Below, piece after piece: positions 34,501 through 43,480 of a DNA stretch of 64,000 bases. A model generated the notes under the pieces. It searched no databases, was not told the DNA's origin, and saw only the letters and a list, made by a program, of their open reading frames with translations. The translations under genes were made by a program, and so were the position numbers. The stretch is from assembly GCA_946480815.1 (NCBI GenBank), contig CAMLLB010000007.1:1-64000 (forward strand), given 5' to 3'. Numbering within the stretch: position 1 is the first letter of the stretch; each line of letters opens with the position of its first letter. The DNA is from an uncultured Flavobacteriales bacterium. GTDB lineage: Bacteria; Bacteroidota; Bacteroidia; Flavobacteriales; Crocinitomicaceae.

Positions 34501-36744
34501 TCACTTTTTCAAAAACTCCTGGTAGCGCTTGAATTCTTTCACATTCGAAGAACGCCTAATTGCTTCAAGGACTTTGAGTTTTTCGTGCTCGGTTAAATGC
34601 CAGGAAAGACTGATCCGGTCTTTAATCAACTCTCTCAGGTTCAAGTTCACGGTATGAACAGGAACATTGTATTTATCCGTAATCAAACGGAGTAATTCGT
34701 CCTGGTCATAATCCTGGATACGCGGAAAATTGGTAAATACATTTGAAACCGGTGCTGTAAACTTATCGAAAAGTCCGAAGGAACGGGTTTGCTCATTGTA
34801 CATGATCCGTTTATTATCCCGGATCTGAAGAATTACAACTCCTCTTGTATTTTTACTAATCCAGGACTCCAATCTCATCAACCATTGAACAGTGATCTTT
34901 GTCCCGAAGTTATCTCTTGCACCCGCATCCATTACCTGAATTTCAGGAATAGTAGGTAAACTGGTCATTGGAAGCACGTATGGAAAGGACGCATTCATTC
35001 TCAAAGCGGAAGACAAACGCAATTTTTCCGAGTGTTGTTTTTTCAGCAGCAAATGGATATCAATATTTTCCTGGACATGATTAGTCTCCGGAGCCGGTGA
35101 AGCAGAATCCATCAAAAAGCTCAACCCAAGAGATGAGATCATAATCCTTCGCGCGTCATTTACAACAGACGGTGTTAAAATCAGGTTGGGAATAATTCCC
35201 TTTTTTTCAAATGCACGGTAATACCTCAGAGGTTTGTTTAAGCGTTGTCCCGTATTCTCATTCAGATCCGACTCGAAAGCCATTGCACGGTCATAACTGT
35301 ATTCGGAATCTTCAAAAGAGGATTGATAGCGAAAGAACAAATCGTTTGTAGATGCTGCAAATGACAACTTGTTCAACAAATCCTGGGAAATCTCCTCAAA
35401 ATATTTCTTGTCGTGGAAATTTACCTTTTTTGTTTGGTAATTTTCAAGCAGAAGCGAACGATAGTACGAGGCACCGACCGTACCACCGGAAGCACCTGTT
35501 ATCATTGCAATGTGCCTGGAAGACTTGAAATCACTCAATGAATCACACATGCGCAATACCTGAAAAACCCAGGAAGCACTGCGCGAACCTCCTCCGGATG
35601 TATTCACAACCACGAGCAATGGTTTTTCTTCCCCTGTCTGTTTTTTCCAGTTTTCCAGGTAGGCAATGTAATTGTTGTAATCATCTTCACGCGCTTTCCA
35701 GTCCTTACTCATCTCATAAATCGTCGAATCGGTATAAACAGCCGGGTGATCATAGGACAACCCGTAAGCCTGGGTCTGGAACTTGAATAGTTCGACTGTT
35801 TCAGACAAATAATTCATCAGCAAAAAACACAGGATCAGGATGGGATAAGCCCAAACCCTAAGCCAGGATTGCAGTGCACTCAATAACATCAGGATAATTG
35901 TCATCAGTAACACGACACTCATCCCGGCCGGAACATCCAAAAATGTCTTCCCACCGAATAACCCGATCAAAATGAAAGTGAAAATCGTTGCGATTTCGAA
36001 AACGGTGGTGGAAATCCGGTTCTGGTCAAAAACAGACTGAAGCAAAGACTGTGCATAATGCTTCGTGGAACGGCATTGCTGAATCCGAAGCCCGCGACCG
36101 ACATACCAATACAATCGTTGCCTGTTTGCACTTTTCACTTTAATCCGGTTCCGTTTCCCAAAACGCAACCAGCGGGTAGTACGCACCGATTTGTCCTCAT
36201 CGTAACGTTTCAACTCAAACAAATTCTTATTGATCGGGAAGAAATAAAGCAAAGCAACTCCCACAAAGAGAAAAAAGCCTACCAGAAACCCGGAAACAAA
36301 CAAAAAGATATTCAGCCAGGACTCAAATTCCTCCATCCGTTGAAAACGAATAATGCGGATGATAAAAAACACGAGAAAGGCAGTCGGAATAATGCTGTTG
36401 TTGATACAAAACCGGACAAAAGGCTTATTTACCATTGCCAGGAAAGGAAAACGGTAAGCCAGACGCATGTAAGAATACGAATGAAACGCCATGGTTAATC
36501 CCCCTAATGAAAAACCTATCAGCAGGAACGAAAAAAAGCTGGTGTTTCCCTGGTATTCAGGAGATAAAAACAGGTAAGACAAGCCAAAACCAATCCCGAC
36601 CCGATCTGAAATCAGGAAAAACAAGAAGACCCAATAAAAAAAAGCGAGCAGGTTGTGCTTTAAATGATGAGCCAGAAGAACGAAAGGGAAAAAGACCCTG
36701 ACGAATTGAAAAGTATTGTTGGTAATATCCCGGAGTGCAGCCAC
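34501..36744 (-). CDS. Membrane-anchored patatin-like phospholipase
   Basis: A 747-residue protein joining a polytopic N-terminal half to a C-terminal patatin lipase. About seven hydrophobic segments occupy residues 15-330. The patatin part begins near 370 with the oxyanion loop 'NTSGGGSRSASW', has the nucleophile motif 'GASGGTVGASYY' and the catalytic dyad Asp in 'VMDAGARDNFG'. It should hydrolyse acyl esters of phospholipids near the inner membrane. It is the last gene of a three-gene run on the minus strand, 17 bases after the arginase-fold gene. What the membrane domain adds is not known. Confidence 0.82.
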   Translation of the reverse strand: MAALRDITNNTFQFVRVFFPFVLLAHHLKHNLLAFFYWVFLFFLISDRVGIGFGLSYLFLSPEYQGNTSFFSFLLIGFSLGGLTMAFHSYSYMRLAYRFPFLAMVNKPFVRFCINNSIIPTAFLVFFIIRIIRFQRMEEFESWLNIFLFVSGFLVGFFLFVGVALLYFFPINKNLFELKRYDEDKSVRTTRWLRFGKRNRIKVKSANRQRLYWYVGRGLRIQQCRSTKHYAQSLLQSVFDQNRISTTVFEIATIFTFILIGLFGGKTFLDVPAGMSVVLLMTIILMLLSALQSWLRVWAYPILILCFLLMNYLSETVELFKFQTQAYGLSYDHPAVYTDSTIYEMSKDWKAREDDYNNYIAYLENWKKQTGEEKPLLVVVNTSGGGSRSASWVFQVLRMCDSLSDFKSSRHIAMITGASGGTVGASYYRSLLLENYQTKKVNFHDKKYFEEISQDLLNKLSFAASTNDLFFRYQSSFEDSEYSYDRAMAFESDLNENTGQRLNKPLRYYRAFEKKGIIPNLILTPSVVNDARRIMISSLGLSFLMDSASPAPETNHVQENIDIHLLLKKQHSEKLRLSSALRMNASFPYVLPMTSLPTIPEIQVMDAGARDNFGTKITVQWLMRLESWISKNTRGVVILQIRDNKRIMYNEQTRSFGLFDKFTAPVSNVFTNFPRIQDYDQDELLRLITDKYNVPVHTVNLNLRELIKDRISLSWHLTEHEKLKVLEAIRRSSNVKEFKRYQEFLKK

Positions 36745-36761
36745 AATTCCAATATTACGAA

Positions 36762-37745
36762 TTAATGATGATGTTTTTTATACTCTTTAACAAAATCTGT
36801 CACCAAATAAGTCAATGCTTTTCCTACTACAATTTCATCCATTTCATTTTTCGGAGCGGCTTCCGGTAAATGCAGGTAACACACTTTTTCAAGAGAAGCC
36901 ATTTTCCGTATATAGATCCGCGCCTGATCCACCGTAATTCCCGAAGGAGTATAAGCACTTGAAGGCATATAGGCAATTGAATCCATATCCAGCTCAACCC
37001 CCATTACGGTTTGAAAGTGGGAATCATAAACCTTATCTATGTCTGCCTGAAATTTGAACGGTTTTTCCAGCCAGGATTCATAAAATGTAAAAAAAGCCTT
37101 CATTTCATGCAAACTATCCAATATAAACTGATTGTTGTACGACTCATGCAAGCCTAAAACAGCGTAATGTCCCAAAAAACCGTATTCATACGCATACGAA
37201 AACGGATTTCCCGAGTGCCTCCCTTCCATTGCCCTGGTATCAGCATGTGGATCCAGGTTCACAACAGCTATTGCAAGGCTTTTGGATTCGGAAACTCCTT
37301 TAATTATCGGATACGCATTATTATGTCCACCACCTATTACAATCGGAACGCCACCACAATCAACGATTTGTTTTACCCAATCTGAAACCAGGTAATCCAA
37401 ATCATCCACATGCATATTCGAAATGGCATCGATCGGTTCCTTTGAATCGATAAATCCATGGATACAGATCAGGTTCCCGTTCAAAAACTGATTGGACTGC
37501 ACTGCCAGAAAACGAGGAATAAATGCTTCAAAAGCCGCATAAGCACCTCCTTTACCACCATTGAGCCTCGGCCCGATATCTTCTTTAATTCCCAGGATAT
37601 GAAACTTCTTTTCTTTCCAGTTATCCGAATTTCCTCTGAACAAAACATTCTGTCCGATACGGATTTCCCCGGCTCTTTCCGTCAGCCACCCCTTCAAATG
37701 GGATTCTTCGGGTAATTGCAGTTTAAAATAAGTCGATTCAAGCAT
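36762..37745 (-). CDS. Ureohydrolase (formimidoylglutamase/arginase family)
   Basis: A 327-residue binuclear manganese hydrolase. Metal ligands are visible in 'IGGGHNNAYPI', 'NLDPHADTR' (D-x-H-x-D) and 'GVELDMDSIA' (D-x-D). The non-standard 'GGGHNN' and 'ELDMDSI' variants match the Bacteroidota group annotated as formimidoylglutamase (histidine degradation), but no other hut gene is nearby, so substrate remains open between formimidoylglutamate, arginine and agmatine. It overlaps the upstream thioesterase gene by 8 bases and is probably translationally coupled to it. Confidence 0.82.
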   Translation of the reverse strand: MLESTYFKLQLPEESHLKGWLTERAGEIRIGQNVLFRGNSDNWKEKKFHILGIKEDIGPRLNGGKGGAYAAFEAFIPRFLAVQSNQFLNGNLICIHGFIDSKEPIDAISNMHVDDLDYLVSDWVKQIVDCGGVPIVIGGGHNNAYPIIKGVSESKSLAIAVVNLDPHADTRAMEGRHSGNPFSYAYEYGFLGHYAVLGLHESYNNQFILDSLHEMKAFFTFYESWLEKPFKFQADIDKVYDSHFQTVMGVELDMDSIAYMPSSAYTPSGITVDQARIYIRKMASLEKVCYLHLPEAAPKNEMDEIVVGKALTYLVTDFVKEYKKHHH

Positions 37746-38154
37746 GGTGTTTTTCCATTAATTCAACAAAAGCATTTGGCGGAGCGATCGGCCGCATCGT
37801 TTCCTTCGAAACAAAAACCAGTGTAGTTTTCCCTTTACTAAGACATTCCTGTTTTTCATTATAAAGAGTATATTCGAAGAACAAGCGCGGTCCTTTTAAT
37901 TCAGTAATTGCAGTAACAACCGTCAATTCATCGTCATACAATGCCGGTTTAAAATAATCCACTTCAAAATGACTGACCGGCAGCATCACGCCACTTTCTT
38001 CCAATTCCCGATAACTCATTCCCAGGGAGCGCATGGCCTCCACCCTTCCTACTTCAAAATACGCTGCATAGTTTCCATAATAGCAATAGCCCATCTGATC
38101 CGTTTCGCCATATCTTACACGCACCTTTGCCGGGAATTCAAATGAAGTTTTCAT
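37738..38154 (-). CDS. Acyl-CoA thioesterase, YbgC/FadM 4HBT type
   Basis: A 138-residue hot-dog-fold thioesterase. The motif 'VRYGETDQMGYCYYGNYAAYFEVGR' carries the catalytic Asp of the 4-hydroxybenzoyl-CoA thioesterase family, followed by 'FEVDYFKPALYDDELTVVT'. It hydrolyses acyl-CoA esters in the cytoplasm. It is first in a run with a ureohydrolase and a membrane patatin, so a lipid-turnover link with the patatin is plausible. Length and ATG start are typical. Confidence 0.88.
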   Translation of the reverse strand: MKTSFEFPAKVRVRYGETDQMGYCYYGNYAAYFEVGRVEAMRSLGMSYRELEESGVMLPVSHFEVDYFKPALYDDELTVVTAITELKGPRLFFEYTLYNEKQECLSKGKTTLVFVSKETMRPIAPPNAFVELMEKHHA

Positions 38155-38282
38155 GAAATTTTAAGTTCTAAATAAATCAGGTTAAATGTCGTAACTATTT
38201 TTTAGATTTTCAGTTAGAAATTAAAAGCGTTAAAAAGTATATTTCCCATAGATTAATTCAAGGTTATTGCAATCTAATTTCG

Positions 38283-38290
38283 TACCTTTG
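38283..38290 (+). promoter_or_regulatory. -7 promoter box upstream of dnaA
   Basis: TACCTTTG fits TAnnTTTG, about 48 bases before a small reading frame and 295 bases before dnaA. In the 430-base gap 38155-38584 I see this box, the small frame and AT-rich DNA, but no DnaA boxes. Confidence 0.45.
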
Positions 38291-38337
38291 AAGGAAGGCG
38301 ATTTTTTCATTTGAATCTTAAAATTTAACATTTGACT

Positions 38338-38436
38338 ATGAAATTCAGATATTCATCGAACAATCAATCGGTTTTAAGAAAATTGAAAGCAGATATTAAA
38401 GCAATACTTCAATACAAAGCAAAACTTTTCAAATAA
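38338..38436 (+). CDS. Possible 32-residue basic peptide upstream of dnaA
   Basis: An ATG-to-TAA frame encoding a 32-residue, strongly basic peptide (starts MKFRYSSNNQSVLRKLKAD, ends with a Lys-Leu-Phe-Lys tail), predicted to form an amphipathic helix. It sits 48 bases after a good -7 box and 148 bases before dnaA on the same strand. It could be a leader peptide, a small protein or chance. No similarity is recognised and it is too short for statistical support. Confidence 0.3.
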   Translation: MKFRYSSNNQSVLRKLKADIKAILQYKAKLFK

Positions 38437-38584
38437 TCAACCCCTAAACAACTTTTTTTTTCACTTTTTTATGAGAATATTTGCTCACTAAAAAATTCAG
38501 AGGCTTAACACTTGAGCTATGAATCTATTACGCCGATTATTTTTTTATTAACATATTATTATAAACTTTTAAATACCCTGCTAA

Positions 38585-40015
38585 ATGAGTGCCAACCATG
38601 ACGCTATTTGGAATTCCTGTCTGAAAGTTATCAAGGATAATTTACCGATCCAAGCTTACAAAACTTGGTTTGAGCCGATTGTTCCCGTAAAGCTTGAAAA
38701 CAACATTCTGACAATACAAGTTCCATCTCATTTTTTCTATGAATGGTTGGAAGAGCATTACATTACTTTATTGAAAAAAGTAATTAAGAAAGAGCTTGGC
38801 CAGGAAGGGCATTTGGAATACAGTATTGTTATGGAAAATTCTGCCAGCAATTCAAATCCTTACACGGTTAAACTTCCTGCTTCCAATAAGAAAGCGGTGA
38901 AGAATGCGCCTGTAAATATGCCTTTGAACATCAGCGACAACCCGATCAAAAACCCGTTCATTATTCCGGGATTGAAGAAAGTGAACGTTGATTCAAACCT
39001 GAATCCTGCATATTCATTTGAGAATTTTGTAGAGGGTGACTGTAACCGGCTTGCACGTTCTGCAGGTTATGCGGTAGCAAATAAACCCGGAGGAACTGCT
39101 TTTAATCCGTTATTGATTTACGGGGGTGTTGGATTAGGTAAAACGCATTTAGCTCATTCTATCGGGATCGGTGTTAAAAACCAATTCCCAAATAAAACGG
39201 TCCTTTATGTAAGTTCTGAAAAGTTTGCTCACCAGTTTATTGATGCTGTTCGCAACCAGACAACGAATGACTTCATTCACTTCTATCAAATGATCGATGT
39301 ACTGATCATTGATGATGTTCAGTTCTTCTCCGGAAAAGAGAAAACACAAGACGTTTTCTTTCATATCTTCAACCATTTACACCAAAATGGAAAACAGATC
39401 ATTTTAACGTCGGATAAACCGCCGGTTGAAATGCAAGGGATGGAACAACGTTTATTGTCCCGTTTCAAATGGGGATTGTCAGCAGATCTTTCTACTCCGG
39501 ATTTGGAAACTCGTATTGCCATCATGGAAAAGAAAATGTATGGCAGCGGTATCGAACTTCCACGTGAAGTAGTTGAATACCTTGCATACAGTATCAACAC
39601 GAATATCCGCGAGATGGAAGGAGCTATGACTTCACTTCTTGCACAAGCTTCTTTAAACAAGAAAGCTATTACGCTTGACCTGGCGAAACAAATGATCGAT
39701 AAGTTCGTGAAGAATACTGCCCGTGAGGTTTCTATCGATTACATCCAGAAGGTAGTTTGTGATTATTTCGACTTACCGATTGAGATGCTGAAATCAAAAA
39801 CGCGTAAACGTGAAGTAGTTCAGGCTCGCCAGATTTCCATGTATTTCTCCAAGAAAATGACGAAATCTTCTTTGGCAAGTATCGGTGCTCATTGCGGAGG
39901 AAAAGACCATGCAACAGTATTACATGCTTGCAGAACGGTAATCAACCTTTCTGAAACTGACAAGCAATTCCGGGTATACCTGGAAGATTTGGAAAAGAAA
40001 TTAACCATTCAATAA
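38585..40015 (+). CDS. dnaA: Chromosomal replication initiator DnaA
   Basis: A 476-residue AAA+ initiator that binds DnaA boxes and melts the origin. Domain I at 1-85 has 'AYKTWFEPIVPVKLENN'. The variable domain II spans about 86-140. The AAA+ domain has Walker A 'GGVGLGKTH' at 180-188 and Walker B 'VLIIDDVQFF' near 239-248. The C-terminal DNA-binding domain has 'VVQARQISMYFSKKMT' and the DnaA signature 'GGKDHATVLHACRTV'. It is monocistronic, ending in a strong terminator. dnaN and recF are not adjacent. Confidence 0.98.
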   Translation: MSANHDAIWNSCLKVIKDNLPIQAYKTWFEPIVPVKLENNILTIQVPSHFFYEWLEEHYITLLKKVIKKELGQEGHLEYSIVMENSASNSNPYTVKLPASNKKAVKNAPVNMPLNISDNPIKNPFIIPGLKKVNVDSNLNPAYSFENFVEGDCNRLARSAGYAVANKPGGTAFNPLLIYGGVGLGKTHLAHSIGIGVKNQFPNKTVLYVSSEKFAHQFIDAVRNQTTNDFIHFYQMIDVLIIDDVQFFSGKEKTQDVFFHIFNHLHQNGKQIILTSDKPPVEMQGMEQRLLSRFKWGLSADLSTPDLETRIAIMEKKMYGSGIELPREVVEYLAYSINTNIREMEGAMTSLLAQASLNKKAITLDLAKQMIDKFVKNTAREVSIDYIQKVVCDYFDLPIEMLKSKTRKREVVQARQISMYFSKKMTKSSLASIGAHCGGKDHATVLHACRTVINLSETDKQFRVYLEDLEKKLTIQ

Positions 40016-40019
40016 ATAA

Positions 40020-40047
40020 AAAACGCTCCACGAAAATGGAGCGTTTT
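40020..40047 (+). terminator. dnaA intrinsic terminator
   Basis: AAAACGCTCCA and TGGAGCGTTTT form a perfect 11-base stem with a 6-base loop, 5 bases after the dnaA stop, followed by CTTTTT. Confidence 0.9.
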
Positions 40048-40216
40048 CTTTTTAAACAAAATTCACTGACAGGTCTGAGTACAATATGGAACTGTCCAGC
40101 CCCAACGTTCGGTATTCTGGAACGGATCTCCAAAGCCCCGTAGGAATTTCGGGATTCTTAACCACCGTAAAAACATCGCTATCCCATACAAACCTTTCTT
40201 TGTATTTTTGCACCTT

Positions 40217-40849
40217 ATGCAGGAAAGCAAATTCAGAACAATTACCGAACTAAGTGAAGGATTCTATAAAGAAAAAGGTTCCAAGTTCCTTGCTTTTGCC
40301 ATTCCCTGTAAAACCGAAGAAGAGATCAAAGAACATATTCAACGTCTTCGGAAGGAACATTACCAGGCCGTTCATGTATGTTCTGCTTTCCGATTGGGAA
40401 GTGACAAGAAAAAATACCGGGCAAGTGATGACGGCGAACCTTCAAACTCTGCAGGAGCTCCAATCCTCGGACAAATTCAATCTTTTGATCTCACCAACAT
40501 CCTGATTGCCGTAGTACGCTATTATGGTGGAGTAAACCTGGGTGTCGGAGGATTGATCAATGCTTATCGCACAGCTTCAAAAGAAGCCCTGGAAAATGCC
40601 CTGATTATTGAACAGGAAGATGAAGTACTCGTTACTTTATCGTACGACTACAATGAAATGCCACAGGTAATGTCCGTTTTAAAAAATAGTCCTGCGCGGA
40701 TCACCAATCAGGATTTTCAATTATCTTGTAAGCTCAGTATTCATTTACCGGTCTCAGAATTAAAGCTATTGCAGCAATTGGAAGAATTAAATTTACTTCT
40801 GCCGGAAGAAAAACATATCAGAATAGAAAATCATGGAATTATCCAATAG
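40217..40849 (+). CDS. yigZ: YigZ/IMPACT family protein
   Basis: A 210-residue UPF0029-type protein. The family core is 'YRASDDGEPSNSAGAPILGQI' followed by 'NILIAVVRYYGGVNLGVGGLINAYR', and a ferredoxin-like C-terminal domain of about 70 residues completes the usual length. The eukaryotic relative IMPACT modulates translation through GCN1; bacterial roles are poorly defined. The ATG at 40217 is preferred to a TTG nine bases upstream. It overlaps the next gene by 17 bases, so the two are translationally coupled. Confidence 0.9.
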   Translation: MQESKFRTITELSEGFYKEKGSKFLAFAIPCKTEEEIKEHIQRLRKEHYQAVHVCSAFRLGSDKKKYRASDDGEPSNSAGAPILGQIQSFDLTNILIAVVRYYGGVNLGVGGLINAYRTASKEALENALIIEQEDEVLVTLSYDYNEMPQVMSVLKNSPARITNQDFQLSCKLSIHLPVSELKLLQQLEELNLLLPEEKHIRIENHGIIQ

Positions 40850-41771
40850 TCAATTACTTCAGGAAATTATCAGTATCCAGGGAGTAGCAAGTGATGAATC
40901 TCGCATCAAATCATTCATAAAAGAATACGTACTCAAACATTCCGGGCAATGGAAATCAAAACCCCACATTATTGATGGTACCGGATTCCAGGATGCCTTG
41001 ATACTGGTTTTCGGAACTCCCCGAACGGCGGTGTATGCGCATATGGATACCATTGGCTATTCTGTTGGCTACGAAAATGAACTCATTCGTGTTGGCGGAC
41101 CAAAAAACATTGATGGGACACTTCTTGTTGGAAATGACTCACAAGGAATCATTGAAGGTGAATTGATGATTTTTGAAAACGAACACAATCAGCAACGCCT
41201 GCAGTTGTCGTATGATCGGATAGTTGATCGCGGGACTTTGCTTTCGTTTAAGCCAAACTTCAAAGAAACAAAGGAATACATCCAATCTCCTTATCTGGAT
41301 AATCGTTTGGGAGTTTATGTGGCACTTCAATTGGCAGAGACATTGGAAAACGGAGCGATCGTGTTTTCTACTTATGAGGAACATGGAGGAAATTCCGTTG
41401 GTGCCTGCGCCAAATACTTAATGAATAACTACGATGTTATCAAAGCGTTAATCTGCGATATTACCTGGGTCACTCACGGGGTTGTTCATAAAGGCGGAGT
41501 TGCTGTGTCTATGCGTGACAGCATGTTGCCAAGAAGAAAATACCTGAACAAAATCCTTGCGATCGCAGCAGACTCCGGAATTAAATACCAATTGGAAGTT
41601 GAATCCGCCGGAGGAAGTGATGGCTCGGTTCTTCAAAAATCGGATCTGCCGATTGACTGGTGTTTCATCGGAGCGCCCGAAGACAACGTGCATACCCCAA
41701 TGGAAAAAGTTTACAAGAAGGATATTGAATCCATGATTGAATTATACCGTGTTTTGATGAACGAGTTGTAA
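40833..41771 (+). CDS. M42-family metallo-aminopeptidase
   Basis: A 312-residue co-catalytic zinc aminopeptidase of the M42/glutamyl aminopeptidase type. Ligand and catalytic motifs in order are 'YAHMDTIGYS' (His, Asp), 'SPYLDNRLGVYVAL' (bridging Asp), 'STYEEHGGNSVGA' (catalytic Glu pair), 'CDITWVTHG' (Asp) and 'EDNVHTPMEKVY' (last His). It should trim N-terminal residues from peptides in the cytoplasm. It is slightly shorter than typical M42 enzymes (about 340-360), with a compressed PA-like insert. Its stop abuts that of the convergent lipoprotein gene without spacing. Confidence 0.88.
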   Translation: MELSNSQLLQEIISIQGVASDESRIKSFIKEYVLKHSGQWKSKPHIIDGTGFQDALILVFGTPRTAVYAHMDTIGYSVGYENELIRVGGPKNIDGTLLVGNDSQGIIEGELMIFENEHNQQRLQLSYDRIVDRGTLLSFKPNFKETKEYIQSPYLDNRLGVYVALQLAETLENGAIVFSTYEEHGGNSVGACAKYLMNNYDVIKALICDITWVTHGVVHKGGVAVSMRDSMLPRRKYLNKILAIAADSGIKYQLEVESAGGSDGSVLQKSDLPIDWCFIGAPEDNVHTPMEKVYKKDIESMIELYRVLMNEL

Positions 41772-42134
41772 TTAACGGACTGCAAATGCTTCTTTAATCT
41801 CAATTGCTTTAAACTCCGAACACCCCGTACCTCTCTCATCGAGCGCCTTAAACTTTAACTTTAAACGCAATTTATCTACCTGCAACTTGGGATCTAAATT
41901 CGTTGGAGAGAACTTATATTTCTTTTCAGCTCCTGGAGCACCGGTAGAAACTTCAATAATTACTCCACAATCAAGCAGTTGAACCTCCCCCAGGTAATAC
42001 ATTTCATTGGCTTGCTCCGCTGTATTGGGAGTTTCCTTACCTGTTTCGGTTTTTGGCTGCTCGTTTGCCGTTTTTTTAGGTGTATGACATGAAACCAGCA
42101 ACCCAAGGATCAGTATTCCTGCAATTCGATTCAT
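41772..42134 (-). CDS. Small lipoprotein of unknown function
   Basis: A 120-residue lipoprotein. Signal peptide and lipobox end at Cys ('GLLVSC'), followed by a Lys/Glu/Thr/Pro-rich linker and an 80-residue beta-rich domain with 'LGEVQLLDCGVIIEVSTG'. Two further cysteines lie within the mature domain. It follows the BaiN-type flavoprotein gene by 3 bases and is probably co-transcribed. I recognise no family. Confidence 0.78.
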   Translation of the reverse strand: MNRIAGILILGLLVSCHTPKKTANEQPKTETGKETPNTAEQANEMYYLGEVQLLDCGVIIEVSTGAPGAEKKYKFSPTNLDPKLQVDKLRLKLKFKALDERGTGCSEFKAIEIKEAFAVR

Positions 42135-42137
42135 CTT

Positions 42138-43364
42138 CTACTTATTTTGTAATACATTTTTTCCGGCAATCGCAGCAGTTGTCCACGCGGCCTGGAAATT
42201 AAATCCTCCGGTAATCCCATCAATATCCAGGATTTCGCCGGCAAAAAACAACCCGGGAACTTTCTTCGACTCCATTGTTTGTACATTGATCTCATTCAAG
42301 TCAACTCCACCGGCAGTTACAAACTCTTCTTTAAATGTCGTTTTTCCTTCCATCAGGTACAAATCATTCACTAAAACTTCCAACAATTTATTCTGATGTT
42401 TCGTTGTTAACTCAGAACATTTAAATTGGTTTGGGATCCCCGCTTTTTCAACAAGATAAGCCCATAATCTTGATTTAATAGCATAAAGTGGGGTATTTAC
42501 AACTAATTTATTGGATTTTACAAATTGCTGGATGATTTCCCGGACAAGCTCCTGGTTCTCTTCACCTGTCCAATTGACAGCAATCGGAGACTTGTATCCT
42601 TTCAATTCAAAAATCCGGGCCCCGAATGCAGACGATTTCAGTACCGCCGGACCACTCATTCCCCAATGCGTGATCAGCAAAGGTCCGTTCGTTGTCCACT
42701 TTTCCCCGATTATTTTCACCAATGCATTTTCCTGGACAATTCCCATTAATTCCTTGATCGGTTCATTTGGCATATTGAACGTGAACAAGGATGGAACAGG
42801 TGAAACGATCATCAGGTTAAATGCTTTTAGCAGTTCAAAGCCCGAAATTTTAGGTTGACCGCCTGTGGTAACAATAACAGTTTTGGAGTAGAATGTATCT
42901 TCGGGAGTTTGTACTTCAAATAAGCCGGAATCCATTTTTTTAACCGACTCAACCCGTTGATTCAACATTAATTGAACTCCATTTTTTCTTAACTCATTTA
43001 AAAAACAATCAATAATCGTTTGCGAATCATTACTAAGTGGGAAATAACACCCATCCGGATACAATTTCAGCGGTACGTGCCTACTTTCCAGCCAGGCCTT
43101 CATATCTGAACTGGAAAACTGGTAAAATGCCTTTTTGAGGAAACGTTCACCTCTCGGGTAATGTTTTGATAATTCGCCCGGTTCAGAAATAACATTGGTT
43201 ACATTGCACCTTCCGCCACCTGAAATCTTGACTTTTGCCAATGGTTTTGAACTTCTTTCCAGGATTGCAATTTTTGCATGTTTGAAGTTTTCAGAAGCTT
43301 TAATAGCTGAAAAACAGCCGGCAGCTCCCGCTCCAATCACTAAAACATCCAATTCTTTCATCAC
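42138..43364 (-). CDS. HI0933/BaiN-type flavoprotein
   Basis: A 408-residue FAD-dependent oxidoreductase of the HI0933 family. The N-terminal Rossmann motif 'VLVIGAGAAGCFSAIKA' is followed by 'VKISGGGRCNVTN', the diagnostic family segment, and the C-terminal FAD region is 'GLFFAGEILDIDGITGGFNFQAAW'. Relatives include BaiN of bile-acid dehydroxylating clostridia, but the physiological substrate in Bacteroidota is not known. A second Met at codon 2 could be the start. It probably heads a two-gene unit with the small lipoprotein. Confidence 0.92.
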   Translation of the reverse strand: MMKELDVLVIGAGAAGCFSAIKASENFKHAKIAILERSSKPLAKVKISGGGRCNVTNVISEPGELSKHYPRGERFLKKAFYQFSSSDMKAWLESRHVPLKLYPDGCYFPLSNDSQTIIDCFLNELRKNGVQLMLNQRVESVKKMDSGLFEVQTPEDTFYSKTVIVTTGGQPKISGFELLKAFNLMIVSPVPSLFTFNMPNEPIKELMGIVQENALVKIIGEKWTTNGPLLITHWGMSGPAVLKSSAFGARIFELKGYKSPIAVNWTGEENQELVREIIQQFVKSNKLVVNTPLYAIKSRLWAYLVEKAGIPNQFKCSELTTKHQNKLLEVLVNDLYLMEGKTTFKEEFVTAGGVDLNEINVQTMESKKVPGLFFAGEILDIDGITGGFNFQAAWTTAAIAGKNVLQNK

Positions 43365-43381
43365 TCAAAGATAAGCACAAA

Positions 43382-43408
43382 AAAAGACCTCCGAAACAGA
43401 GGTCTTTT
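43382..43408 (-). terminator. Intrinsic terminator of the gingipain-like gene
   Basis: AAAAGACCTC and GAGGTCTTTT form a perfect 10-base stem with a 7-base loop; the minus strand continues into a T7 tract. It lies 73 bases beyond the C25 gene stop. Confidence 0.85.
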
Positions 43409-43480
43409 GGTTTATATCATGATATTATGATTTCGTTATATAACGAACGACCCTTTATTCCAAAGGCTTTCAAATCATTT

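Noticed and set aside
38155..38584. Replication origin upstream of dnaA
   Set aside because: No TTWTNCACA-type DnaA boxes were seen in the gap, and dnaN/recF do not follow dnaA. oriC may be elsewhere.
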